Below, one piece after another: positions 22,701 to 33,773 of a stretch of DNA of 64,000 nt (positions are counted from its first letter, which is position 1; every line of letters starts with the position of its first letter). Origin of the DNA: Chrysolina oricalcia (Eukaryota; Arthropoda; Insecta; Coleoptera; Chrysomelidae); NCBI GenBank assembly GCA_944452925.2, contig OX101809.2:49641663-49705662 (forward strand). The letters are read 5' to 3'. The notes below the pieces were generated by a model. It ran no database searches. It was not told the DNA's origin and worked only from the letters and a program-made list of their open reading frames with translations. A program made the position numbers and the translations under genes.

Positions 22701-23840
22701 CTAAATATGTCAGCTGTTCTTGCTGTAAAAGCAGATTTGGGTTGTGGCAGTATACAGACCACGGCTGATATGTCAACCGTTCCTTCATCTTTGGTATTAG
22801 GAAAACAAATTTACAGATACCAGGCTTATTTTCTAAGAAATGAAACTTTGTATTCGATGGGCTTGCATTTTGTTACCACCTGTCCAATATAATGTAAAAA
22901 GGTCTTTTTCTTTTCGAACTTCACCAGAACAAAGCTTCCTTCTTTCATGTGTTCTGTCATAACTGGAATTTCAGTCACACTATCCGATCATATCCTTCAT
23001 CAGACATATCTTCGATGAAAGAACAAGAACTCTCTCTTGAACTTATATTAGTCTCATCCTCACTATCAGTCTCTACAGTTTTTTTCTGTCTCTTTGGTTT
23101 AGTTACTCCATTTGTATCTGACAGCAAATTTAATACGCGTTTCATCTCTTTAGTTTTTTGTTTCCTCTCTTGTTCTTGTTTCTTTACATTTTTTGCTTTT
23201 TCTATTTCTTCCAGTCCATTTTTTCGGGAGTGTGTGTATATCTTTGATTTTTCTGGTGTTTTCGGGTTTTCTCAGACTTAAATTTACGTTTCGCCACCGA
23301 AAACTGTCCAGCCCTTCTTTTCCTGCCATTCTATCAAGATCCCAGCTGAGTGGATAATGCAGCTTATTCGCTTTTGCAAATTCGTAGGCTAGTTTCCTCA
23401 CCATTACAATTGTCAATCCATAGTACATTTTGGAACAGTTCGTGATGTACTCGTTTAATAAAGTCTCTTCTTCAGTAATGAATACTTGATTCGACGTGAA
23501 CTTGGCACGAAAAAGACCAGCTGGAATGTTATCTTCCTTTCTGACGGCAGCTGTTTTATGAAACTTCACTAAGTGACTTTCAAGAGTTGTCGGTTCGAGG
23601 CCGTATTTTTGTACGGATTTCCTGATAAAGTTTTATCTAAAACTTCTTTCATATCAGACCTCATTGCATCTTCGTCTACTTCACCTGTTCTAGTATCCTT
23701 TTTTACATATATTCGTGGCATGGTCCTGTAATAATAATATTCTTGGTGAACAAACTTTCTGAACTTATGCAGGGTATATTCGAATCTACCCAAACCATTA
23801 CTGTACAAAGATACCCCAAACAAAATAACCAAAACATTAA
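22700..23840 (-). pseudogene. CENP-B/Tigger-type transposon-derived protein with the DDE domain missing
   Basis: Minus strand. Near 23720 the frame begins MPRIYVKKDTRTG and continues through a Psq-like N-terminus (DMKEVLDKTLSGNPYKN). After a frame change at about 23570 comes a CENP-B-type helix-turn-helix: IPAGLFRAKF, FITEEETLLNEYI, GLTIVMVRKLAYEFAKANK, MAGKEGLDSFRWR, NLSLRKPENTRK. A lysine-rich acidic linker (ISSRESSCSFIEDMSDEGY) follows, and then directly the C-terminal tail found in this family (EGSFVLVKFEKKKTFLHYIGQVV, YKVSFLRK, ILPQPKSA at 22960-22720). The DDE endonuclease domain of about 200 residues or more that should sit between helix-turn-helix and tail is absent. The remnant has frameshifts. 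It may descend from an internally deleted transposon or a decayed domesticated gene. Confidence 0.7.
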
Positions 23841-25140
23841 TTCAAAATAAAAATGTTTACATAATAAATAAGCTAATGCATCTATTCATAAACCATAATG
23901 AATTATATCGACAATTTGGGAAAAACTTAATAGAGACAAATGCATTCAAAAGTGAATAAAAAAAATACTACACGGAGCAAAATCACGTATATCAACTCAA
24001 TTCAACGAAGCCGGCAGCAGTACTGCCGCTACATTCCGCGGTTAGCCTATAGGCACAGTTTAACACATACAGTAGTCCGACTTAGCGTCGGTACCTTTGA
24101 TGTTGGTCTCCAGGAGTTTCATTTTTTATAACGCTGCTAACATTGACACTAATGACATTTCTCCCTACCACAATCCCAACCACACCGTGTATAAACTGCT
24201 CGACATATCAACTATCGATATAAACTGCTCGCAAAACTTCCATTGAAATTGGGGTAGACATTTAGAAAATTTGAAAAAATGATTGTGTAGTATTTAGGTA
24301 ACTGCGCTTTTGAAAAATAAAAAAGAGAATTCAAGTAAAATCTGAGAATTAATGAATTTGGCAGATGTTCATATTCGGGTGTGACAAATAATGCATATCC
24401 ATTTTTTATAAGAAAAAAAAAACAAGATGGTGGACGAGTTTTATGGTTCAAAATTGGTTTGTAGTTGTTTTTGGGGCCCAATATCATGTTTACTTGTTAA
24501 TTTAAGAATTCAAGTTGGTAAGCGAATTTTCTGATCTATGGTCCAAGTTTGTCATTTATGGTCTGATTCTGGACAAAATTGGAGGAGATTTGTTGTTTTT
24601 GGGATCGCATACTAATTTTATTGAAAAAGTGGACAATTATCATGACCACTTTCAATTCTATATGTTGACAAGGGCTTGTTGGTATCGGAAATAACAGATT
24701 TCTCAAATTCAAGAAATAAATATTTCTTGACCTGTGTAAAAAATCTTTTTCGATCAACAGCAAAATACAAATTTAGCTGACAAATACCTATTGGTAAAGT
24801 ATCACTTTCCTGCCTAGGCAGTAGAATGATTGGCCTCTAAGCAGTAGCGCAGCCAGGATTTCAAGTTGGGGAGGGGGGAGCTGAACACAGAATTTATCAG
24901 AAATAGCTTTTTTTTCGTCAATTAGATGTTATAAAATAATAATGGCTATAATTGGTAACTTGGAGGGGCTGCAGCCCCTCCAGGCTGCACCAGTTCCTCC
25001 AAGGCAACTGAACTTTTGACTTTTTCTGACAAATGTATTTAAAGACACACGCCAATTACATTTTTCCAAAAATATATCAAATAATTTTAGTTATTGTTTA
25101 TAATTAATGATTAAATTATTGCTGAAAGTAATTTTACTTT
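23841..25140. other. unassigned 1.3-kb stretch with a DNA-transposon-like end
   Basis: No coding sequence recognised. At about 24841 a block reading GCAGTAGCGCAGCCAGGATTT followed by a G-run resembles the terminal motif of several insect DNA transposons, but I found no matching opposite end. Confidence 0.35.
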
Positions 25141-25149
25141 TTCGCCTAT

Positions 25150-25219
25150 CTTATTTTAGCTTACTGTACAATATGACTGTCATACTTATTTTAGCTTACA
25201 GTACAATATGTCTGTCATA
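25150..25219 (+). repeat. 2 x 35-bp tandem repeat
   Basis: CTTATTTTAGCTTACTGTAC and following bases are repeated with a period of 35 and two mismatches. Confidence 0.85.
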
Positions 25220-25531
25220 CTTTGATATTACGGTGATTATTGACATATGACATAATACATTTCTATAGTGACCTCTTTTAAATTTTTTGTCTCGAAAGAA
25301 AAGGAAATTATGTCCATTCAGCCTAACGAGTTATGTTATTTTGCAAATTTGTACAATTTGATAGAAAATACGTAGATTCTGGTTCTGAATTTCGTAGGTT
25401 TGCAGGTAAGGCCTCATGTACGTAGGTCTACGTAAAGTCTAAGAGGTGGCAACGCTGACTACAGTAGAATGGGCGAAACTTCTGAAATGCGGCAACCATG
25501 TACGGATTGCATCCTTTCTTAAATTCGTCGT
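25220..25531. other. unassigned spacer
   Basis: Nothing recognised. Confidence 0.5.
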
Positions 25532-25571
25532 TTGCGCACACCCAGGATTTGAAACTCCTGGGTGTGCGCAA
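25532..25571. repeat. perfect 16-bp hairpin
   Basis: Arms TTGCGCACACCCAGGA (25532-25547) and its exact complement (25556-25571) around an 8-base loop. GC-rich against an AT-rich background. No T-run follows. Confidence 0.9.
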
Positions 25572-25749
25572 TAAAAATTCCAACCAGAATTTGGCTAAAG
25601 TAGGAGTACTGTATGAGGTATACTGTGCTATGGGTATGAGCGTGAGTCATGCGCACAAATAAGAATGCGTTAACATGTTGGATAGGGTAGATGTGACCAC
25701 TGTACGAATGCTCCCTCTGTACGAATCCTACCTGCTCTCCCCACCTATA

Positions 25750-25960
25750 GTTTTTCGAGTAAATGAGGTGAATCATATTCCAGTCGGAGTTTTACATTCT
25801 CGCTGATTTTATTGAAAATATGAACAGTATGTTCATAATGTCAGTTGTGGAATCATCTGCGACTGAAAGATACAAGATAACCTCTCTAGTTATGGTTCAA
25901 TTATCAATTGAGAATGTTTCCCTTTACATTCTAGTTCAAACAAATGAATGATCATCACAA
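25750..25960 (+). repeat. dispersed repeat, second copy at 59970-60130
   Basis: Shares TTCATAA-GTCAGTTGTGGAA, ATCATCTGCGACTGAAAG and AAGATAACCTCTCT blocks with 59980-60085, in the same order and strand. Identity unknown. Confidence 0.7.
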
Positions 25961-25989
25961 ATACATGATTATACAGCGTGCTTCTTGTA

Positions 25990-26545
25990 AAATTTTTGAA
26001 AAATTTGTTTGTACGCCTGATGTTACATGGTTGTAACACCCTGTATAAAGTGTTTTTTTTTGTGATAACAATCCATTCGGTTTCAGAGAAATGTGAAATT
26101 GCGACTGGAATATGATTCGTTACGTGATTCGAAAAACTACTATTATTATTGCTCAATATTTTATTACACCAGACCGCCCGATGTTACAGGGTTGAAACAC
26201 ACTGTTTAATGTGGTTTTATGTGAAGACAATCTATTCGGTTGCAGAAAAATGTGAAATTGCGACTGGAATATGATTCGTTTCGTGTATTCGAAAAACTAC
26301 TATCATTATCGTTCAATGTAAGAGACCACCCGATGTTGCATGGTTGAAACACCCCGTATAATGTTTCGGTGTTAATAATCCATTCGGTTGAAGGAAAATG
26401 AGAGATTCCCGCTGGAATATAATTCTACTGATACGAAAAACTGCTATTACTATCATTCAATATTTTATTACACCAGACCGCCTGATGTTAAAGGGTTGGA
26501 ACACCTTGTATAATGTTGCTTAGGTGATAATAATCCATTCAGATA
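25990..26545 (+). repeat. satellite-like tandem array, 155-bp unit, about 3.5 copies
   Basis: Repeated anchor (CC)GCC(C/T)GATGTTA at about 26014, 26171, 26326 and 26473 (spacings about 147-157), followed each time by GGTT-GAACAC, an ATTCGGTT block, ATTGCGACTGGAATATGATTC and a GAAAAACTACTATTATTAT block. Units differ by several percent. Confidence 0.85.
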
Positions 26546-27059
26546 ACTTGGCTGTAAAACACGGTTCCCAATGAAATGAAGACCATAACAATTCATCCAT
26601 CGAAAAAAAGTTACAGAAGCTTTTATTCAATGAAGAAATGATCTTTAACTAGTTTTTTTATTTATCCACACTTCAACAGCCGTTTCACATGCATCGTACC
26701 GTCAGTCCGGGCGGTCAGTGTAATGGTCCATTTCACATGAACTACGAACAGTCAGGATCCTGACCGGTAACCATTCGTATTGTCAGTCCGGACGATACGG
26801 ACTGACGGTCAGTCACATGTGAAACAGCTGTAATTCTTTTTTCCATATTCCTAATTTCTATGTCGAACAATGAGATGGTAATATATTTATATTCTATTCT
26901 TTACTTGTATTTATAGGAAGCTCACAAGGACATTTTGTCTTATGTTCGATAAATTTACTTTAATTTTCTTGTGTACGGATGAGTGTAAGAGAGTACTAAC
27001 CTGTCCTAGACGGGTATAACGCTTTTGATAGTTTTTGTAACCTGTCCTACAATCAATAG
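26546..27059. other. sequence interrupting the satellite, includes a MITE
   Basis: Contains the small inverted-repeat element listed separately; the remainder is AT-rich with nothing recognised. Confidence 0.5.
26677..26830. mobile_element. 154-bp MITE candidate
   Basis: Left end CAGCCGTTTCACATG and right end CATGTGAAACAGCTG form near-perfect terminal inverted repeats; subterminal CCGTCAGTCCGG blocks are also inverted. A central GTCAGGATCCTGAC is itself palindromic. No convincing 8-bp target duplication. The CAGNNG start recalls hAT ends. Confidence 0.6.
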
Positions 27060-27490
27060 AAGCAATTTGTTATTTTATTATTATTATAAAAACTAATATT
27101 ATTATCGTTCAATATTTGATTACACCATACCGCCTGATGTTACAGAGTTGGAAAAAAAACTACTATTATTCGTGTTCAATATTTTATTCCATAGACCGCC
27201 TTGTGTTACAGGGTTGAAACACATGATGTATTGTGGTTTTTTGTGAAGACAATCTATGCGGTTGCAGAAAAATGTGACATTGCGACTGGAAATTAATTCA
27301 TTTGATGTATTCAAAAAAGTGCTATTATTATCGTTCAATATTTTATTAAACCCCGTCTTATGTAACATGGTTGATACACACTGTCTAATGTGGTTTTGTG
27401 TGATGACAATCAATTCGGTTGGAGAAAAATGTCAAATTGCGGCAGGTATATGATTCGTTTCGTGTATTCGAACAACTAATATCATTATCG
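27060..27490 (+). repeat. satellite-like array, second block
   Basis: About 2.5 further units of the same 155-bp family (anchors near 27126, 27196 and 27350); the first is truncated. Confidence 0.8.
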
Positions 27491-28333
27491 TTCAAAGTGA
27501 GACTAATCTACTTATTAATCTTGGAGTGTCACTCACATTTCAGTTTCAACAGGTTGTTCATGAAAGCAACGAATGTTTTGAATAAGAACCAGAGGATTGG
27601 TCAATTTCGAATACAAGGCTGATCACACAAGTGCCTTTCATTTTCACAACCTAACTGATCCAGCAGAAATTTAAAACAGCCTACTCGTTGCCAAGTACTG
27701 GACATATGCCATTCAATCAGCTTCATGTATAACCACAATGTTTTATCTTTTGAACATGCCATGTAATCAAGTGATGGAACGTTGTCTTAGATACTTGACC
27801 TCTGTAGTACCAATCCGTTGAGCAATGGTAGTTCAATACCCCTTTGAGGACTTCTTTTCATGAAGTTACCACTCATATTCTGTATGATAAATAAGATTTT
27901 TTTTTGTTCACAAGGCATGCATACTAAATTTAGGGCTCTTTGGGTGTTCTGATATTAGGTTCGTACATTGTTGAACAAGGCCATATAAGTATTTTAGAAA
28001 GTGAAAGATTTCATAATGTCATCTACAAAAGTTGCCTATGGCAGCTGTGATAAGACGCCTACTTGAGAAGAGCTGTTGTCTTTCTATGCTTTTGAGAGTT
28101 CACTAGAGTAGATCTGTGGAGAATGGGTTAATTGATGACAAAACCCAGTATATATTAACTAAAATTGTACACATAAGTACCAAAGTAACCTGAATAAATT
28201 CAAAAGTTTTCAAAATAATTCTTAGAAGTGGTTTTCTGAATTTATTCAGTTTTCATTTTAATTTAATTGAAAAAATAAAGGTAAAAAATAGAATTGAATA
28301 TTGTTCTACTGATTATTTTTTGTTCAAATTTAC
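27491..28333. other. ITPR flank downstream of the last visible exon
   Basis: No further ITPR exon recognised on the minus strand. AT-rich; small frames only. If the gene continues to the left, this is the start of its next intron. Confidence 0.5.
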
Positions 28334-28868
28334 CTTCTTTCATTATGAGAAATAGTTCCTTGCTCTAGTCTATCCGATAAAGATGACAACAGCTTACACG
28401 CATCATTGGCAAAATCTAGATCTCTGACTTCAACTGGAGAAACAGCTATCAATGCAAATGCTTCTTTATCTTCCTTCATCACTGCGCATCCTACCTTAGA
28501 CATGACAGGTTTTTCTTCTTCCTTATCAATCGATTCAGATGTAGAATGTACCCAACTCTTCGTAAAAATATGATGTAATCTCACGTAACTTGACTGCGGG
28601 ACTAGAGAATCTCCTCTGGTCAAACTAGTTGCATCTAGCTCAAAAAGGGTAGCAATGTCATAGATATTACCCAAAGGAACAAGGTGATAAGAGAGCGTTT
28701 CGATTGATTCATTCAGATTTTCTTTATCTTCATCAATTTCATGGTCATTGTCAACATCAGCGGCCAAATACTGTCCGGTCGCTAAATGTTTGAATCGAAA
28801 TACGGAATCCCAGTGTCCAGCGCCTCCTCGGCATGGATCAAGTTGTACTACTTCAACCTCCCATAGAG
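28334..28868 (-). CDS. Itpr: ITPR exon: MIR region, IP3-binding core N-terminal half
   Basis: Exon of the inositol 1,4,5-trisphosphate receptor, the IP3-gated calcium channel of the endoplasmic reticulum. The minus-strand protein runs ALWEVEVVQLDPCRGGAGHW, FRFKHLATGQYLAAD, then LFELDATSLTRGDSLVPQSS, VRLHHIFTKSWVHSTSESID, KEEEKPVM and KEDKEAFALI, PVEVRDLDFANDACKLLSSL, ending TISHNERR; all are strongly conserved MIR-domain and beta-trefoil blocks, corresponding roughly to residues 280-435 of vertebrate receptors. The acceptor TAG precedes 28868, and the exon starts with CT completing the alanine codon begun by the previous exon. The donor after 28334 is GTAAAT, leaving two bases (AG) of an arginine codon. 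No internal stop. An acidic insert (DNDHEIDEDKEN) replaces a loop that is variable between species. Confidence 0.95.
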
Positions 28869-29199
28869 CTAGATGAAAAATTAAAACAACGACTATAGCT
28901 AAATAGAACAAATAAAATAATATATATAATGAAAAAAGGAAAGTACATTAGAATTGCATGATTTCGAACAAAGTTCGATTAAGTGTGCCGGGGAGCATAT
29001 GAATGAATAGAATAATTTCGACAACATCGAAAGAATCCTATCTCCACACATTTCCAGTGTGGTCAGTATGAGACAAATACCGAAAATGTGCAAGTCGTAA
29101 AGTAATAAATCCAAGTGTTTCTCCACGAGTGTTATCGGTAATTTCTCCCTAGGATGATAATAAAGTACCCAGTGGAGTACGGTTATCTATTCTAAGTGA
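28869..29199. other. ITPR intron with a multi-hairpin repeat
   Basis: Holds, at 28960-29065, three short hairpins in a row (stems at 28964-28978, 29016-29032 and 29044-29062); a relative lies at 34210-34345. No coding sequence. Confidence 0.6.
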
Positions 29200-30530
29200 A
29201 ATGAAAAAAGAGCGTGTGTGTCACAAAAAAATACAGCCAAAATTGAAGGTGTCTTGGGTTGCCCGGCTATACCAAATATTGGTCATAGAAGACAAGGTAT
29301 CGGCAAACATGACGATATTTGAATGCTGCAAAACCAAGGAATGTGTCAATGTGTGCTGTACTCAATGCTTCAAATTATCAGTACATGGCGGAACAGCAAG
29401 TTTAATTCACAATACATTGACGAAAAACCCACCATTCATAGATTCTACAGTTGGCATTAATCTCTTAGAAGAAAAACAGTTCGAATTCTTTTTGATATGC
29501 TGTAAATTTAAGTTATGTATCCTTCGCATTTACCAAACTCCATCCTCCGATATAAATATATTCCTAAATAAACTTGAGACCATATTGAATGAGTTGCCTA
29601 CAAATGCATCAATTTTTGTAACGGGCGATTTTAATATTAATTTCAATGACAAAGAATCTATGCTCAAATGCTCACAAATCTTTTTACTTCCTTCAACTTA
29701 ATCATGCATGTAAATAACCCTACTCGTATATCACAACACTCCGCTGCATGATCGATTATGTGTGCAGTAATACAGACGAACAACTAATCTGTTGCTAAGT
29801 GCTGCCTTCTGGTATATCAGACCACGAAGCAGTACTATGCACAATTTCACAACACAAATAAACCCAAACAAAAAGACAAAAAACGCCAGATTTGGTAGAT
29901 TGTACACTAAGAGAAACTATGATAGGTTCTTTTCAGCATGCACAGAAATTGACCAAGTATTTATCTCTAACCAAGATGACCCATTTTTTGCTTTTTATGA
30001 TCATCACACCAACTCCTTTAAAAAAGCATTTCCTTTACAAAAAATCAAATCCAAATCAAAATGCCAATGGGTAAATAAGGTAATTAAAATTTCAACAAAA
30101 AATCTACGTTCATTACATCAATTGCGAAAATTCACAAATGAAGAATTATTTTATAAGTATTTTAATAAGTATCGCACCACCTACAGAAAAATAAAAAAGA
30201 GTGCAATAGAAAATCACTGCAAAAGATAAATTGATGAGTCCTCCAATAATGTTAAAAAAAATTGGCAAATAATTAACGATCTCAGAGGAAAAAACAACAG
30301 AGTACAACACGACATGACCCTACCCACAAATAAACTAAACGAATACTACTGCTCTGTAGCTGAAAATCTGAGAAAAGATTTATCATCGGAAATCAATCCT
30401 ATGGATAACTTCATTAACCCCAGAATTGCAGATTCACTTCTATTATACGACACAAACTTAACGGAAATTAAAGATAACTCGATAAAAAATAAAGAAACTG
30501 CCGGAATTGACGAGATAATGAAACACTTTT
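29200..30530 (+). mobile_element. jockey-like LINE, endonuclease part, 3'-truncated
   Basis: Frame 29201-29701 carries an APE-type endonuclease: GGTASLIHNTL, FLICCKFKLCILRIYQTPSS, and ASIFVTGDFNINFND with the D-x-N pair. After a frame change, MIDYVCSN and SGISDHEAV (29745-29830) supply the final D-H motif. The linker follows in broken frames (KWVNKVIK, LNEYYCSVAENL), and ETAGIDEI at about 30497 begins the reverse transcriptase, where the match stops abruptly. Lacks reverse transcriptase and 3' end. Lies within the 8.2-kb ITPR intron, antisense to the gene. Confidence 0.85.
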
Positions 30531-31300
30531 ATACTCTTATCGATCGTCGTCGAATATTTTGCAATTTGAATATCACTGTATGAATCATTGTTAGGGTCAT
30601 TCATTTCCGCATTTTCAATTATCATTTCCAAGGTACTTGGACTCCGCCAAAATAACACTCCGTATATGTATTTTATATTTGTATACATGCTAATTTGATA
30701 GTCGCCTTAGTCGGTGAAACCGAGCGTTTCTTGTATTCGAGATTGACTGCCGAGATATTGTGGAAAAAAAGGCATGATTAGAAAAAGCGTTTGGATGTAT
30801 TGGTAGTTGGAAGATTGATAGTGGAATTTTAGAAACAAATGGATGAATAGTGACTGGTAGATTTACCGTTTTCAGCGGATTTTTAACTATTTGCACCCCA
30901 CACGACGATTTATGTGGCTTCTGGTATTTTGAGGGAATCGTCGAACTTTCTTTATTGTGAAGAATATGGATATCGTAACTTTGTATTAAAACGTCTCTTA
31001 GTTGCATCAGGATAGCGCACTAGAGGTGAGTTTTAAATAATATTATTCTCGTTCCACTGTTTCAGTCGGGTTCATATGTTAACGTTAATTTAATGCTTTT
31101 AGACGTTTTTTTGGGAACCGTTTTCCAGCGAAAATCTATATGAGAAGTTGTATTTTGTGGCAATCTTGAGAATTCATTGCCGATCCGAGGTACTCAGTAG
31201 TGGTACAAACAATTGGAACGTGCCGGGAAGGTCATTTCCTTTTCGGAAAATCAGGAGCCCGTGCCTACGAACAAGATTAGTGGATGTAGGATCCTCAGTC
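30531..31300. other. unassigned intronic sequence
   Basis: No domain recognised; small frames only. Confidence 0.5.
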
Positions 31301-31737
31301 AGTGGCAGATGACTGGAAATATTATGGGAATCTTCTTTCCTAAGAGTAAAGCCCAAAGGGACAGTGATAAGTACCACATAGTGGCTAGTTTATTTATTTT
31401 AATTGTGTTACGTGGGTTATGCGGAGTTCGTATTTTAATGACTCTTATGAAAACAAGTATTTTTCCCCATACATAGTTCACCCTATTCTATTTCTTTATA
31501 GTCATCACTCATAGCTATTAGTGGCAGATGACTGGATATATCATGGGGCTCTTCTTTCCAAAGAGTATAGCCCAAAGGAGCCGTGATAAGTACCACATAG
31601 TGGCTAGTTTATTTATTTTAATTGTGTTACGTAGGTTATGCGGAGTTCGTATTTTAATGACTCTTATGAAAACAAGTATTTTCCCCATACATAGTTCACT
31701 CTATTCTATTTCTTTATAGTCATTACTCATAGTTAGT
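31301..31737 (+). repeat. tandem duplication, 2 x 219 bp
   Basis: AGTGGCAGATGACTGG starts at 31301 and again at 31520. The two 219-base copies are about 95 percent identical through to CTCATAG. Short ORFs in both copies are shadows of the repeat. Confidence 0.9.
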
Positions 31738-32169
31738 GTTCGATCCTCTTTGATTCTTTGTTGACTAGATATTAAGTAGATAAACGGCGCGGTTCTTGGA
31801 TCAAGGTTATGGGATGGCCCAAATAACATCTTTATCTTTGAACCGGACTCTGAACAGTTTTCCATATCTTTAGTGGATTACAGAATTTTTGCCTACGATT
31901 TTTTTGTAATACTCTGGGTATTTCCGAAAATTCTTACAAATATATGTTTCTACCTTGTATTTGTTATTTTTCTTTTACTAATCAAGATTGTCAAGTAAGC
32001 CTTTATGGTTTAGTGATTTGATGGCTTGCGAGGAGGGGTATGTTTGGGTAACTCACTTGGCGCCACTTCCAGAGTTTTGTGAACATTCATAATAAAGAAA
32101 TAAAATAAAAAGAAACCACACCCGACTTCAACTGACATTTTAGTCGGTGCATACCTAAATGTTTCATCG
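31738..32169. other. unassigned intronic sequence
   Basis: Nothing recognised. Confidence 0.5.
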
Positions 32170-33543
32170 CTTACTTGGAAAGCAATTTTGTACGAATTCG
32201 AATAATTGAAAATATCCCAGACTGCAAGATGGAAATATTGGTGGAATTAATATTAATCCTTTTCTGAAGGTATATTCCCAGACTTTCTAAAAACTTCGGT
32301 AATCATGCCCCTTTCATTAGGGAGGTCCTCAAGATGATACCTCCAACTATTGTCCCATTGCTCTCATTCCCTCCCTGTCAAAAATACTGGAAAAATTAGT
32401 AAAAATGCGAATTACAAAATTTCTACATAAACATAGCTTGCTTACAAACAGTCAATTTGGTTTCCGTATAATCCAGTCAATAGAGGCTCAAAAAGGGGGT
32501 TTAGCTTGAATCAGATTCGGGATCGTTTTTTATTTTTTGGTGTTGTTTAGGACCATTAGGTAGTTATTAATCCAAGTTTATGTCATCCTCACCCCCTTGC
32601 TTCGTCCGCCATCTTGAAAAAATCGACAGAAATCGACACTTTTTTCAGTTTTTGGCCTCTAGCTCATTCCCAGTTTTTTTTTGTAGGACCAAGCGTATTC
32701 GAGCTATGACAAGGCCAACAAGGGCAAAAATTAGAGATTCGGCAAATTTTTCACTTTCCATAAAAACGTTTTTACGATGGAAGTGGGAGCAAAAGTAAAA
32801 AATTTGCCGAATCGCCAATTTTCTCCCTTTTTCGCCTTCTCGTAGCTCGAATACGCTTGGTCCTACAGAAAAAACCTCATCAAATTTGTTGGAAATTTAA
32901 TAACCTACATTGTTTTAGTCAGACATATATTCAAAAAGATAAACTGCGAATGAGCTAGAGGCCAAAAGCTGAAGAAAGTGCCGATTTCTGACAGTTTTTT
33001 CAAGATGACGGACAAAGCAAGGGGGTGGGGATGACGAAAACTTGGATTAATAACTACCCAATGGTCCTAAATAACATCAAGAAATAAAAAACGATCCCGC
33101 ATCTGATGTAGGGTGAAGTTCGTTTATTCACGAACACGAACGATGCTATTTTCTAATTCCTGCAAAAAGTTTATACCGAGTTGAATGATGGTGAGTTGGT
33201 GCAGCAGTGTTCTGTGATTTTCAAAGGCTTTTGACTGCGTTAATCACCGGATTCTGCTTCAAAAACTTCATCATTATGGAATCAGAGGAGTAGCCTCCGA
33301 TTGGTGTAAATCTTACTTATCTGGGCGTCGCCAGTTAGTAAAGACCTCAACATCGTCTTATGAAACAGACAAACTCTTTTTTTGATTATATAAACGATTT
33401 GCCAGATATCAAAATCTCAGGAATCTTCACCCTTTATGCCGATGATACCACAATAATATGGCCCAATCAGAACAGTATTGATCTGAATTTAAGAATTTGT
33501 GAGAATATTGAAAAGATCAAAAGATGGTGCGATTCTAACCAAC
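32170..33543 (+). mobile_element. jockey-like LINE reverse transcriptase, split by a foldback element
   Basis: Before the insertion: FPDFLKTSVIMPL, a decayed YRPIAL, LSKILEKLVKMRI, LTNSQFGFR (32260-32470, two frames). After it: NDAIF-like residues, VNHRILLQKLHHYGIRGVA, SYLSGRRQLV (33235-33345), YINDLPD, then the active site LYADDTTIIWPNQ (33437-33475) and NIEKIKRWCDSNQL. The sequence ends at 33543 where an LTR-like sequence begins. The LINE, the foldback insert and the LTR form three insertion layers. Confidence 0.8.
32510..33107. mobile_element. 598-bp foldback element inserted in the LINE
   Basis: Left arm starts ATCAGATTCGGGATCG and the right arm ends in its near complement CGATCCCGCATCTGAT. 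Complementarity runs through blocks TAGTTATTAATCCAAGTTT, CACCCCCTTGCTT, GGCCTCTAGCTCATTC and GTAGGACCAAGCGTATTCGA, so the arms are about 200-270 bases, and even the centre (GATTCGGCAAATTTTT / AAAAATTTGCCGAATC) is inverted. No coding capacity. Confidence 0.85.
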
Positions 33544-33773
33544 TGTGGCGAAGCTGCGGGCTTTTCGAGAAATATCAGGAGCATTCTAGGAAAATGAACG
33601 GTGTGTACAAAAAGAACCACGCAGCAGACAGCAGAGGACAGTCAGTGAAGCGGAAGTCGAACACAAATAGTCCAGTGATTGTTATATAAATTATAGTATT
33701 GTGTTGAAGTTATTGATGCATTGTCTTTCGTAAAATAAATTATTTAAGAGTGAATTTGTTTAAATATACTACA
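33544..33773 (+). repeat. candidate LTR (230 bp) followed by a primer-binding-like site
   Basis: Begins TGTGGCGAAGC and ends ATACTACA (TG...CA), contains TATATAAATTATAG and a later AAAATAAAT signal, and is followed directly by TGGTGACAGAAGTGCG at 33775-33790, which looks like a tRNA primer-binding site. No second LTR or gag was recognised to the right, so it may be a truncated 5' end. Confidence 0.4.

Noticed and set aside
24360..24770. Possible relative of the foldback element at 49.2-50.8 kb (AACAAGATGGTGGACGA block)
   Set aside because: Only short scattered similarity; not enough to call a copy.
24835..24990. DNA-transposon terminus (GCAGTAGCGCAGCCAGGATTT)
   Set aside because: No opposite end or target duplication found; noted only as a spacer comment.
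31213..31719. Paired ORFs of 87 and 63 residues with similar sequence
   Set aside because: Shadows of the 219-bp tandem duplication.
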